NCBI GenBank assembly: GCA_942486035.1
Contig: CALNXK010000161.1
Span: 43,501-107,500 of the forward strand
Length of the DNA stretch: 64,000 nt
Direction: 5' to 3'
Source: Porites lobata
Lineage: Eukaryota > Cnidaria > Anthozoa > Scleractinia > Poritidae
Under the pieces are notes generated by a model that worked only from the letters and a program-made list of their open reading frames with translations, ran no database searches and was not told where the DNA came from. Of this stretch, positions 13,401 through 22,506 are shown one piece after another (the first letter of the stretch is position 1; each line of letters starts with the position of its first letter). Made by a program: the position numbers and the translations under genes.

Positions 13401-16173
13401 AGTGATAAGCTAGCCGTTGTTCACTCGTCTTGCTTGTTTCGGGCTGAGTCTTATTCCGGTCAAAGAGAGAGAAAGAGTGTCTGGCAAGGTTTCCAATCAA
13501 AGATTTGTGAACTCGTGTCTGGTAAAATCTCCAAGTGTTTCTATATACACTGTTGTACGCACCTTATAACTTCATCTGTGCTTAACGAGTGTCTTTTGGT
13601 CCATAACTTTCACTGAACCAACTGCTCCACAGAATATCACTGATAACACGTAACGCAAAAGAGTATCGAAGTATGACTGCACAATAAATGTCACAAAATC
13701 TACCTAACCGGTCCCTTCGAAATTTTCTGTCTTCATCACGTCATCATTACCTACCGATTCCTCGCGGCCCCTGTTCAAGCAAATCGAGATTTTTTCTACC
13801 ATACTGACTGTATATTACAACTGTAAGTACTTTCCTTGATATACGCGCGAGTTACTAGAGTGCCACCTCGGGATTGAACCTGCGGGGGCAATTATCCCCC
13901 CCCCCCACTCCCCGTGAGTTCCGAACGTGTCTGCAAGTCCGCAAGTCTGCAAGTCTGCAAGTCTGCAAGTCTGCAAGTCTGCAGGTCTGTAAGTCTGCAG
14001 GTCTGCGGTCTGCAAGTCTGCAGTCTGCGTTTGTCGCACACCGAAAGAAAGTACTGTCCCATAGCCCGGGGCTACTGGATTTTCCTATCGGGCTAGTGAA
14101 TTCTGTTTTTAACTTGCCCGACGGGCAAGTGATGTTTTATGAGGAATTTTAATAACAGAAGAACAAAACGTTTTTGGGGCTAGTTGAAATGATGATGTCT
14201 GGGCTAGTAAATGCTAGCTTCAGCTTGCCCGAATGGCAAGCTGTAAAAATGATTTTCTTTGCACCCTGCAATATTTATCTAAGTTAAACAATCCATTATT
14301 GCTCACCAGCTCAGAATATTTTGGCACTGTTGAGTGCTGGAACCAGTTGCATAGACACAACATAAATTAAGGACAAGGGAGAGAATCTTGAGTAGAGCAA
14401 CCAGGAACTCAGCAAGCAGCTCAGCTTGCCTTCTCATATATTAATAAGACAAAACGTTTACGAGAAAACCTTTGTAGGCATGAGCCGAACCAGTCCAGTT
14501 TAGTGGGCTAGCCGGGCATAATGAGCTGGCTTAACTTATACATGTATAAACAGGCCCTAAGAGTTCTGGTACAACTATAGTGCAGCCTTGATGATGGTAA
14601 TGATGGTGGTTGAGGAAAACAAGAACAATGCATGTGGACTGATTAAAATCAAACACAAGGAATTTACCAACCAAAACATAGTTATGGATTGAAGAAAATT
14701 GGCTACTTCCTCTACTATTGCATTTGAAACTGGTATTCAGCATAAAGAAATGCTGTTTATAAAACTGTATTTTGCAAAAATTCTGTTTAACCCCTTGGCT
14801 ACCAAGGACGTATAATTTTGTTTAGTAAAATCCAATTAGTGGTCTATTGCATTATAAATGCTGCGTTCTGATTAGTTGAGCTACTACTGGGCCATATGTT
14901 ATAGCCCACTAGTAGTGAAAAGTGCCGGCCTTGGCGGCTGAATCGCGTTTTGCTAGCTAAATTTGTTTTGTCTCAATATTTTTGACCAACTAGTTGGATT
15001 TTACTAAAACAGTTATCCCTCTCGCCCTCATGGGCTATTAACTCAGAGCCCATTCGGGATTGAGGAATAATCATTAAATACATCCTGTGTGAGGTCACTC
15101 AGCAACCAAGGACGTAATATATGTCTTCCAACATGAAATCACCAAAAGTCAGGTTGTTCAAGTTGCCTGAAGAAATGAACTCCGGTCTTTGAGAAAGGTC
15201 TGGTCAGTTGCTGGGTGTATTTGGCTCTGGTAGGCGAGGGGTTAACAATGACAAAGTGTACTACAAGGAACAAAGATTTTTGGAAACCCAAAAAAATTGG
15301 GTCAGATTCTTAACGTTCCTAAAAACCATTAAAATGGAGAAAAAAGAGGGATGACCTAGTGTTTTCAAATTAATTGCCTTAGACATAAAAGTTTAATCAG
15401 ATTCAGAGTCTATTAAAATCTTCAGTATAAATATTTAAATTGAAACTGGAAAATGAAAACTGCTTATATAAAAAAGACAACAATGCATGCAGGGAACAAA
15501 TTCAAAACATTTTTGGATTTTACAGCCCTCTAAAATGTTCCTTACCCAGTTACCGGTGGTAGAGGACAGTATATTAGAATAAAAGAAATATTTCGTCACC
15601 GTGACCATAACAAAAAGTTTACTGTCTTAAACAAGATTTATCACTTGTCAAATTCAAATAAACTTATATTATAAGCTTACATGTTTCACACAAGTTTCAT
15701 ATTTCTTCAAACTTAAATACATTGTCAGCGATACCTAACCATACAGCTACTGCTTAAAATTCTACATTATATATAGACGAATTCCAAAGAGGACAAAGAA
15801 ATCTAAGCTTATTGGAAATCGTTTTCCGCGAAACCTGCCATGTTTATAAATAACATTGGTGATCATAGAATATATCAATTATCGTAATTAAAAATCGAAC
15901 CTTATTAGATCTAAACACCTAAATCCGCTGTTATTAACACTAACCGCCAACGATCAAGCACTTTAGTTCCTTATTATGCAGCATAACATTCAACAATCAA
16001 CAAAAATCGAGTAAGTACCTAATGAAAAGTGAAAACAAAATGCTCACCTCCTCTAGCGATCCGACAGTGTTTCGACATAAGCTCATTGTTGATATGAAAT
16101 TGGAGGTTGTCGGGGACGAAACGTCCTCCCTAGCTTCGTCGAGGAAGCTTCTAACGCTTATTTTCTCAGGCAT
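4406..16173 (-). CDS. ASAP: ASAP-family Arf GTPase-activating protein, 5' part (BAR domain), 12 coding exons
   Basis: Joined exons read 283 residues without a stop and align end to end with the N-terminal BAR region of vertebrate ASAP1/ASAP2. Landmarks are the start MPEKISVRSFLDEAREDVSS (ASAP2 begins MPDQISVSEF), CRNTVGSLEE, LDTLLKGDLKDVKG, KPFDKAWKDYE, EKERRYFQLQMCE, KVNEIKIKKGVDL and AQQDEERKELIELR. All junctions are GT-AG and the phases agree. ASAP proteins are multidomain Arf GAPs (BAR, PH, ArfGAP, ankyrin, often SH3) that sense membrane curvature and stimulate GTP hydrolysis on Arf at focal adhesions and endocytic sites. Only the BAR part is in the window; no PH or ArfGAP exon was found between 1 and 4405, so the gene must continue to the left. 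The start at 16173 was chosen because it aligns with ASAP2; an in-frame ATG at 16191 would add six residues. ASAP1 versus ASAP2 cannot be separated for an invertebrate. Confidence 0.93.
4978..5440. repeat. Probable DNA-element relic with internal 46-bp hairpin
   Basis: Starts GGTTTTCACTGGCAACGGAG, contains GACTCGGAG/CTCCGTCGC units and a near-perfect hairpin at 5159-5204 (TGGAATTTTTTATTGTTTT and its complement). It ends with partial inverted sequence near 5360-5440. Boundaries are uncertain. Confidence 0.4.
5749..6107. mobile_element. Palindromic MITE with 7-bp TSD (359 bp)
   Basis: Ends TGTTCATACTATAC at both termini in inverted orientation, flanked by TAGTCTA at 5742-5748 and 6108-6114. 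The inner halves are mutually inverted around CAGATCTGGGTA and TCTGATTGGTTG. Lies in ASAP intron 11. Confidence 0.75.
6228..6303 (-). CDS. ASAP: ASAP exon 11
   Basis: 76 nt. After the split codon it reads YFQRSSEVLENMRGYLGDLA and ends ANLQQ. It corresponds to NFFQDGLKxxxxLKxYIEKLAADLxxIKQ. Acceptor TTGTAG, donor GTAAGT. Confidence 0.9.
6449..6506. repeat. Trinucleotide microsatellite (GAT/GGT)n
   Basis: GAT repeats grading into GGT-rich sequence in ASAP intron 10. Confidence 0.8.
6777..6862 (-). CDS. ASAP: ASAP exon 10
   Basis: 86 nt beginning FLMKVNEIKIKKGVDLAQ and ending DFYDAQV plus two bases. It matches YLxKVNEIKxKKGVDLLQxLIKYYHAQ. The donor is GTGAGT. Confidence 0.94.
7134..7187 (-). 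CDS. ASAP: ASAP exon 9
   Basis: 18 codons reading MAEETEKERRYFQLQMCE, matching IAEEMEKERRxFQLQMCE. Acceptor TTTAG, donor GTATTT, phase 0. Confidence 0.95.
7293..7356. repeat. (GGT/AGT)n microsatellite
   Basis: About 20 GTR-type trinucleotides in the intron between ASAP exons 8 and 9. The poly-valine frame it produces is an artefact. Confidence 0.85.
7657..7732 (-). CDS. ASAP: ASAP exon 8
   Basis: 76 nt, basic coiled segment beginning AKIEKEKKKMAQEAG and ending RTEVTGGE. It corresponds to TKIEKEKREHAKxHGMIRTEITGAE. Donor GTATTT. Confidence 0.93.
8078..8127 (-). CDS. ASAP: ASAP exon 7
   Basis: 50 nt reading ELRKPFDKAWKDYEAK plus two bases. The KKPFDKAWKDYETK match is nearly perfect. Acceptor TTGTAG, donor GTAAGA. 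Confidence 0.95.
8573..9027. repeat. C-rich inverted-repeat element
   Basis: Left end ACCATAAATCTTCTATTAAG and right end ...CTTAATAGAGGATTTACCA are inverted copies. The interior is made of TATTAAGCCCTCCCC-type units. Lies in ASAP intron 6. Superfamily not identified. Confidence 0.55.
9151..9225 (-). CDS. ASAP: ASAP exon 6
   Basis: 25 codons beginning FTNYYNMIL and ending LDTLLKGDLKDVKG, phase 0 at both ends. The LDSLLKGDLKGVKG motif is one of the most conserved parts of the ASAP BAR domain. Confidence 0.95.
9351..9377 (-). CDS. ASAP: ASAP exon 5 (micro-exon, 27 nt)
   Basis: A nine-codon exon reading ELDSIMKIL, between acceptor TTTCAG and donor GTAAGT. It aligns with ELTxLxKNL of vertebrate ASAP and keeps the frame between exons 4 and 6. 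Confidence 0.88.
9970..10004 (-). CDS. ASAP: ASAP exon 4 (micro-exon, 35 nt)
   Basis: A 35-nt exon between a pyrimidine-rich acceptor (CTTTCAG) and donor GTAAAG. With the split glycine it reads GTAFFKFSVTFK, matching GxAFxKFSVxTK of ASAP. It is too short for ORF-based detection. Confidence 0.9.
10939..11025 (-). CDS. ASAP: ASAP exon 3
   Basis: 87 nt. It completes a split codon, reads NYSTSQLSLAESLEKLGSSS and ends DTGI plus one base before GTGAGG. It corresponds to the ASAP segment ...YxQxLEKFG...PDLG. Confidence 0.88.
   Translation of the reverse strand: MIQQVSYHWQRVLKSLVHPPSQRKLILE
11060..11245. repeat. Imperfect palindromic repeat
   Basis: Arms around AATAGCATGATTTG...GTGATATTTGGCATAAA and their complement at 11175-11245. 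Lies in ASAP intron 2. Probably a MITE; no target duplication was resolved. Confidence 0.5.
12097..12169 (-). CDS. ASAP: ASAP exon 2
   Basis: 73 nt, acceptor TTCAG, donor GTAAGT, ends in phase 1. It reads SLDEDYNTLNKLKKSSKAV, matching the first BAR helix (ALDxDRxxLxKxKKSxKA). It is separated from exon 1 by a 3.9-kb intron packed with repeats. Confidence 0.92.
12305..12620. repeat. Degenerate TCTAACGG minisatellite
   Basis: About 20 occurrences of CTAACG[GT] in direct order, with a higher-order spacing near 62 bp (CTAACGGATGA at about 12424 and 12486). Lies in ASAP intron 1. Confidence 0.75.
12630..12998. mobile_element. Copy 1 of a ~520-bp inverted-repeat element (truncated)
   Basis: Contains, in the opposite orientation, the interior of the elements at 57013 and ~61340: AGGTCAAATGTAAACG, AAGCATTTGAGTTTTGCT, a CATCAGTATGG motif and the terminal ...GCGAGAAGAGATGGCTGCC. 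The 127-codon open frame across it is coincidental. Confidence 0.7.
12999..14267. mobile_element. ~240-bp dispersed repeat, copy A, split by a foldback element
   Basis: The outer pieces (12999-13012 and 14053-14267) join to GTGCAAAGAAAGTACTGTCC and continue as CATAGCCCGGGGCTA through TTTTCTTTGCACCCTG. The same repeat is uninterrupted at 58575-58825 and 58990-59230. Short inverted ends GTGCAAAGAAA. Confidence 0.8.
13013..14043. mobile_element. 1031-bp foldback element with decamer-repeat arms, 9-bp TSD
   Basis: Ends CGGTGTGCGACAAACGCAGAC-like (first 18 bases CGGTGTGCGACAAACGCA) and its complement, flanked by perfect AAAGAAAGT at 13004-13012 and 14044-14052. Just inside each end are tandem decamers (ACTTGCAGAC and complement), about 5 on the left and 11 on the right. 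The interior has no recognisable ORF. The 9-bp duplication and foldback arms fit a non-autonomous Mutator-like element. Confidence 0.85.
14820..15075. mobile_element. Dispersed repeat (copy 1 of 2)
   Basis: Shares ATGCTGCGTTCTGATT, TTATAGCCCACTAGTAG, GCGTTTTGCTAGCTAAA and TTGAGGAATAAT with 35693-35957. It contains short inverted units of CATGGGCTATT. Likely a MITE. Lies in ASAP intron 1. Confidence 0.7.
16048..16173 (-). CDS. ASAP: ASAP exon 1 (start codon, 42 codons)
   Basis: Encodes MPEKISVRS through CRNTVGSLEE. The donor reads GAG|GTGAGC, phase 0. The N-terminal motif and the CRNTV segment are diagnostic of ASAP. An upstream in-frame ATG at 16191 is an alternative start. Confidence 0.92.
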
Positions 16174-16646
16174 GGTTGATGTTTTTGCCAAGTGATGTGT
16201 TCTAACAACTCATTTCGGTAGCATTTTTACGGCGAACTTCCGAGGATTTCGATCGAAAGGTTCCGGCGAATTATGCGGTTAGTGTCCAGGCCCAAACTGC
16301 CGGTCACTCCTACCACGTACTTACCGCATTATATTCCGACCAACCCAAACAAGGATCGAAGATTTATGACCAGGAACAGGAAAACATGAGCTCTAGTGTC
16401 AGGGGAAATAATACTTACTCATTATCAGAAGGATCTGCTGAGAATACTAAAGGTTCTTTTCGTTACAGGTACTTCCTGTCTCTCTTAAGCGCACGAAAAG
16501 CGGAAGAGGGGTAGCAAGTATTTGAAAATCTCAACTGAAAATTCTCCCGAGCCGAGCACGGCGAGCAGACATGTTCCGCCACGTTGCTTTGTCAATCTTT
16601 GCAGTTTCGATTTCTGAAACTTATCCCAGACAATTGTCCCTCTTCA

Positions 16647-16789
16647 GGCCCCGGTTGTTTAAAAGTTGGATAGCGCTATCCACCGGATAAATAGCTATCC
16701 GCGCGCAGCGGATGAGACCAATTGCGTTATCCACTAGACAGGGATTTTTCCAATGGATAGCGCTATCCACCTCTTAAGCAACTGGCCCC
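16647..16789. mobile_element. Palindromic GGATAGCGCTATCC MITE
   Basis: Ends GGCCCCGGTTGTTTAAA and, inverted, GGGGCCAGTTGCTTAAG. The interior repeats GGATAGCGCTATCCACC and GTTATCC. It resembles a MITE family I recall from many invertebrate genomes. Lies about 470 bp upstream of the ASAP start codon. Confidence 0.75.
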
Positions 16790-17934
16790 AGGTTGTTAGG
16801 GTGAAGAATCTTCTTCCGTGGTTTCCAGTTTCTCTTGCCGGCTCCTGAGGCATGCGCACAACTTTGCGTTGCAGGCGTAGACAGGGGAGGGGGAGGGAGG
16901 GAAAAGGGTGAGGGGATTGGGAGAAAAGTCCCCACGGCAAGAACACTGAGAAGGCTTACACGAAAATGAAGAACAACTGGAAAAAAAAAACAAGAACAAA
17001 ACAAAGAGTATCAAATATTTTTCCGATTTTCAGCTTGCAAAACAAGACTTTTTCCAGTCAGCCCCGGTGGAAGGTTTGCTTCAGAATGGAAATTTTAGGC
17101 AAATGCATATTCTCAAGACAGGATAAAGCTTTATCGTCTCTTGATATTCTACAGTTCGTATGGATCAGTTTACTCTTTTTCTTACCCTGAGTATTCAGGA
17201 AGTTTACTAATGAAGGATTACACAAGACCCCGCGCTTCTTACTAGCCAATTTTTCGCTGTCAGTACTATCCTGTCGTTGTGGTTTGCTTTAAAATTGATA
17301 TTCTTACCAAGAGGCTGCGTTCCTTTCGGTCAGCGACAGGAATAGGTACCCCTGGGGATGAGGTTGTTCTTGAGATTAGCCGTCTTTTCTTTCGCCTAAA
17401 ACTTGCACTCGTAAACGTAAATTACGTTTTTGCTCATTTCAATAAAGTTTTTAAAAAGGTTAAAGGCCCGCATGTAGAATAAACAGAGAGGATGACCATT
17501 AATTTTTTTTGAATAAATGTTTTCGTCATAACTGTTGTTCATATTTCTTATATATATTTTAGCAAAGTAGCTTTTTTAGAAAGAATTTGTTTTCATCTAC
17601 CTTTGGCTTTTTGTTTTCATTTTTTTTTTGGCCAAAGCATCTCATTTTGCACGGGCGTTTATCATTATTGGCCAGTTTAGTTTTTGAACATAACCTTACA
17701 GTATCAAACTGAATTTCCAACTCAGAAATGCGTTGATAGTATTTATAGAGTAACGACTTGCCGTTTTTTCATTAAACCCCTGCCCAAAACAACAGGAAAA
17801 CTCAATTGGCTTCTGTCTTCTCTCCCTTGTGGATTATGCCTAATTTTGACCGAGAAGGCCTCGGGAGACGCCGCGTTGACAACTTTCTTCTACAGGATAA
17901 ATCTTTTACATTCTACATATATTGGCCCGGCCAC

Positions 17935-18045
17935 AGCTGCGGCCAGTTGTTCAAAAGCGGCATAGCGCAATCCAGCAGACAAATCAATATCTAAGGGATA
18001 AGTACTAGGGAAACCAATTTCACTACCCACTTGATAGAGAAATTT
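17935..18045. repeat. Truncated relative of the 16647 MITE
   Basis: GCGGCCAGTTGTTCAAAAGC, then GCGCAATCCAGCAGAC and TCTAAGGGATAAGT. The right half is missing. Confidence 0.5.
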
Positions 18046-18400
18046 CATTCTGTTCTGAGAGCGTTCATTATCCTTGCACCTTAAACAAATGGGGTCAGAT
18101 ATATATGACAAGTCCTTACTAAACCGATATTTACATTGTATCAGTCATCAGAATATTACTCGATCTAGCCCATGCATTTCTAACATCTTATGACCTCTCT
18201 TAGTATCACTCTTGAAATTCTTTGCTGGGGTCATTCACAAATGGACAACATATTTTGTTTGGTCAAGAGTGTCCAATGAGCAATATCAATACCATACAAT
18301 ATCAGTTATCTATTCATGATCATTAGCGGTGGAAAAAATAAAAATCTCTCAACCCCCAACTATTAGACCACTACTACTAAGAGGCCGTGCCGCAGCTCGA

Positions 18401-18657
18401 AAATTGGACGAAAAAATGGATTTGAACAAATTTGCTCCTTGCAAATATGCCGTAAATTTGTAACAACCAGAGGAGTAAATATGGGGCAAAGATGGTAAAT
18501 GACACATTTGCATACCAAAAAACAGGGGTGTAAATAACTGGGCAAATGTGGCATTTAACGTCTTTGCCCAGATTTACTCCTCAGTTTTTACAAACGTGCG
18601 GAGTCTTTGCAAGGAGCAAACTTGTGCAAACGATCCATTTTTCGTCCAGTGGGACAA
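18401..18657. mobile_element. Inverted-repeat element (~260 bp)
   Basis: GGACGAAAAAATGGAT...TTTGCTCCTTGCAAA...GGAGTAAATATGGGGCAAA is mirrored by CTTTGCCCAGATTTACTCC...TTTGCAAGGAGCAAA...ATCCATTTTTCGTCC. Arms are about 90 bp. Confidence 0.7.
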
Positions 18658-19673
18658 TTTTCCATTTTGCTGCCTCGAAGAGATGCAAGGCAGTGGGATA
18701 AACCTAGATTATAGACGGGACGTGTTCTATGCCTTTTTTTTAATACTGGCAAAAGCTGCTTCATCCTCTCTTGATACTGGTAATTTTTCTCCGAAAGCCG
18801 GTGAATGACGAAAAAAATTAGAGTGCTGTTTATAAATACTTTTTTCGGTTCAACCCCATGCTCTATTGATGAAATGGCATTAATCCTATTAACTAATTGT
18901 AAAGAAGGCGGATAAACTTCTAATCTGCATTCCCACCTTGTAAAAGAAGTTAAAGCTGGTAATTAAAATACTTTGTAAGGTGGGTTTCTGAAATCTAAAA
19001 AGAATCTAAAACCCCAAATTAATCGGGGCGTGTGGTAGTTCTCAGCTATAATTAATCATACTAATCACAAATATCAGAAAAACCTTCTCTTTGCATGAGT
19101 CCGAGGGTAAACATGTTTTTGGACCGCGGTGACACTATCAAAATGCCCTGAATTCAACTGACCAATATATCAATAAACGATTATATACCTTTTAACTATC
19201 TCCGGACTTGCTCTTGTAAAACTCTGCCTTCTCTTTGGTTCATGGGAGTGAAAAACAAGAATTTATTAAATTCTAAGCAAAAAATAGTACTGTGAAATAA
19301 GTTAAACTAAATGACAAATACAAAGTGAAAAGAAGATCTCAAAAACCTAAAACGGTTCACATGGGTGATTGTGCGACCACCCTTAGCGCCTTTTGGTGGG
19401 AGCTGCGCTGTCCGCGCATTGCTTAGCGCATTGCCCCCTGTTTGACCCCCGCATGCGCCCTAACTGAAACGTCAAACGAAAATACGAAGATTAAAACTGA
19501 GTGCCGTCCACGGTCTACAAATAGAGAAGATCAGATAATTTCAATCAAACCGGTTTTTGTCAAGAAGTCTTAAAAACTAAGCCGACACTATAAGAATCTT
19601 TTCGTTACTTTTCCTTCTTATCTTAATCAAGTTGTAATTTTCTTAAGTCGTATCTATAAAGGTGATAAAGTTC

Positions 19674-19812
19674 CGTGCAAACGGACGCAACATTGTTGGA
19701 TATTACATGTTGCGTCCGTTTACAACCATGTTGCATGTTGCTGCGTGTTCTTGGGAGTTGTTGCGGCAAAGTTTGAAATCGGTCAAACGGACACATTAAC
19801 TCCCAACTCTTA
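19674..19812. repeat. Inverted-repeat fragment (GCAAACGGACGCAACAT)
   Basis: AAACGGACGCAACAT (19679-19693) pairs with ATGTTGCGTCCGTTT (19707-19721). A further copy of GGTCAAACGGACAC closes the element near 19795. Confidence 0.5.
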
Positions 19813-19879
19813 AAGTTGAAAAAGGAAAAGAAAATCTTGATTTTGTGGTTTCGTCCTCGATCGATATTAAAAACTTAAA

Positions 19880-19970
19880 TTTAGTCTGCCAAAGGCAGTC
19901 ACGGTAGAGAAATGTAGAAATCCAAAAAAGTGTAATGCACCTGCAGAGTTGTTGTTTTGCTTTTAAAACC
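19880..19970. repeat. Fragment related to the 47472-47837 MITE
   Basis: CAAAAAAGTGTAATGCAC and the following GAGTTGTTGTTTTGCT match the interior of the 47472 element. Confidence 0.45.
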
Positions 19971-20837
19971 TACTTTTTTATGTTCTTTTTTACGTAGAGA
20001 TGTTTTTGTTAGCCTGTAAAACAGCCTTTGTCTTGTTGTTGTCGTTTTACTTTGTTTTTTTTCTATACCCGGTGGCTCCTGGAGAAAAAAATTGACGTCT
20101 GTTCTGGAGTGAAGGCCTCAGGTAAAAAGGAAGCCTTCGATCTGACTTTTTATTCCAGGTGTCAATTTTTCTAAGGCACTGGGACGACTGTGATCAGTTT
20201 TAAAACACAGTTGACGACGCCGATAAATCCGTTAGTAGAACTCCGCGGAATGTGTTCCTTACTTCTAAATTATTTGCCTTCCCTTCCCACTATTTCGTTT
20301 TAAAAGTATCAACGGAGTTGACGTTCGGACCTGTTTCAGTGCCCTCATAAATGAGAACGAGCCCGATCTCTCCGGTGTTAGGTGCCTAACGGATGTAAAC
20401 TAAATTATGATTCTATCCAGTTCCTCTCTTCCCGGTCTTTTAGGAGTGTTTTGCCTTATTATTAGTTTAATTTCTTTCTTTTCTTTTGTCGGATCTGAAA
20501 GCCAACATCGTTTGTGTTTACGTTGTTTCATCACAAGCGTCACTAAAAGAGGAAAATAACAGGAAATACCAACGAAAGAAAAGATGTAAAGAAAGACCTT
20601 CTCGCCCACTCCCTTGCCTCTATGTAAAACGCCCTCAAACCACTCGCGGTATTAATCACTTTCATTTGTTTTCTAATAATGACCTACTTTGGGACACAGG
20701 AAACATGCACGCCCCCACTCTGACTCATTCAGTTTATGTTACCTTGGCATCTGGATTTAACAATTGGGGCCGCTACATCACAGGACGAAACACATTCGAG
20801 TTTTCGTTAAGTCCTAAGGGTGATCTACATAAATTTT

Positions 20838-21035
20838 CTTCACCTTCCGCAGTGGTGACAGCACTCGCCTCCCACCAAAGTGGCCCGGATTCAAATCCCG
20901 GCGTGGACATCATACGTACGCTGATGTTGTTGTTGGTTCTCTCCCTTTCTCCGATAGGTTTTTCTCCGCGTACTCCGGTTCCCCCCCTCCCCCCCCTCCC
21001 CCTTTCCTCAAAACCCAACATTATTATTTTCACAT
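20838..21035 (+). mobile_element. tRNA-derived SINE
   Basis: A pol III-like B box GGATTCAAATCC sits at 20887-20898, downstream of an A-box-like GCAGTGGTGACAGC and a CACTCGCCTCCCACCAAAG spacer. The body continues TTGTTGGTTCTC, TTTTTCTCCGCGTACTCCGG and CCTCAAAACCCAACATT. The CGCCTCCCACCAA...GTGGCCCGG...TTCTCCGnGTACTCCGG combination is familiar to me from cnidarian SINEs. It is not a functional tRNA because no cloverleaf closes. Confidence 0.75.
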
Positions 21036-21497
21036 TAGCCAAGACGAAAGGTAACGAGATTTCTTAAAATAATCATTAAAGAGAAATGTTTTAATCACTC
21101 CTCAAAATCTCTCAACCAATTCTTGAAAGGAAATAAAAGATCAGTCTGGAAAATTTTTTGGTTTGTGGGCGCTAGTTTCACAGACGAGGCTTCTTACATT
21201 CCTTGTAACTTCATGTGAAGGAAAGGGGTAACAGCATCTTAGGGCGACGACTGTACCCAAGTGGTTCTTACTGTAAGCGAATCTCAAATGTGTGGAGTTC
21301 AAAAGCGACGTGGAAGGGAAAAACGCGTAAAGCCATGCTGGCATACAGCAGCAATAACAAATGTTGATTGTACTGAGAAGGTGCTTTTACGAGTCGAGGT
21401 TGTACTCACTAGGACAATCTTTCAAATTCAGGGTTCACTTGGTAACACTGAAAGTTATTTTGAAAAAGGGCAGACAACGTTCATATTTTTCTCACTC

Positions 21498-21503
21498 TTT
21501 ATT
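21498..21503 (-). terminator. Candidate poly(A) signal AATAAA for tribbles
   Basis: AATAAA on the minus strand about 540 nt beyond the tribbles stop codon. It is one of several AT-rich possibilities; no GT-rich downstream element was confirmed. Confidence 0.25.
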
Positions 21504-22040
21504 CGCAACAATAAACCATGACTGCAGCACAGTAAAATGTTGAGACTTCTCGTTCAACAAACGCCAACCATACGCCTTGCAATTCACAAGGCAGCTAGCG
21601 AAAATTCCCCCCTTCATGGCACACGGAGCCAAAAATCAGCAGTTGTTGCTGTTTTCCTCCTGACTCAGCACAAAAAAAAAATTATCTCTAAATGGAAAAT
21701 ATACAAGTCCGAAAAATTTCCTAAAATAAGATTATCTTGAAGGCAAATATCGCTGTCAAGAAAGCTAAAATTCACAAAGAAGCCAACTGCACGATGTTCG
21801 TCTTGTCACAGCGGGCGTGAAACAAAGCGAAGCGTTCCGGTCTCAGTAAAACGACCCGCCAGAAGAAGAGGAACTCCATGCCGTCTTCAAACTAGCAATA
21901 ACTTTAAAAGTTAAAAATTAAGCCAATAAATTATCTGCGTTTAGACATAATTTTCTCTTCAGACTCGTCTCTACAGCGAAGACGTAGTCATATATATGTA
22001 CAGTAGAATTTAAATAATCTGCTATAAAGGCGAGACAGAC

Positions 22041-22506
22041 TCAAACGAAGAACGACGGTGTGTCGTCCGCGGCGAGGTCTGGTACCGTTTGGTCTGCAAG
22101 CTTCTGATCTATTTTGCAAGGACTAGTGATATGAAAACTAGACATAAACCATGGATGCTCGAGAATTTCCCTTGCAGCGAGTCTCTCGGTTGGTTCTCGC
22201 CGCATCATGGACCGAATAAGACATTTGGCTTTGGATGAAATCGTGTCCGGAATGGTAAAATGTCCGCGCCGAATTTTCGTGAAGAGCACACTGGGCTCAG
22301 TGTCGTGAAATGGGTAACGGCCCACAAGCATTGTATACAGCATGACACCCAGACTCCAGATGTCTGCTGCTTTGCCTGAATAGCCTCCACTCGCTTGTAA
22401 GATCTCTGGACTAACGTAAGCTGGACAGCCATGCTTGTCTTCAAGCGTATCATCTTGTCCGTCAAGAGGGAACGCATCTTCTAAACCCTCCAGTTTCACG
22501 CTAGTT
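22041..22506 (-). CDS. TRIB: Tribbles exon 2 and stop
   Basis: Begins after CTCTTCAG, completing R174 and reading TSVKLEGLEDAF. It contains the pseudo-activation segment, the C-lobe, ILEHPWF and DQTVPDL, and ends SFFV then TGA at 22043-22041. The intron between the two exons is 3.27 kb. Confidence 0.95.

Noticed and set aside
13929..14032. CRISPR-like array of short repeats
   Set aside because: Units are contiguous decamers with no spacers, in a eukaryotic genome, and form one arm of a foldback element.
16734..17014. Overlapping minus-strand ORFs with proline and serine runs
   Set aside because: They come from a C-rich tract and a palindromic MITE upstream of ASAP, with no start context or splice support.
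20838..20910. Possible tRNA gene
   Set aside because: A- and B-box-like motifs are present, but no acceptor or anticodon stems close and the body continues as a SINE.
20486..21067. 193-codon open frame
   Set aside because: Its second half is a translation of the tRNA-derived SINE and a C-rich tract; the first half has no family resemblance.
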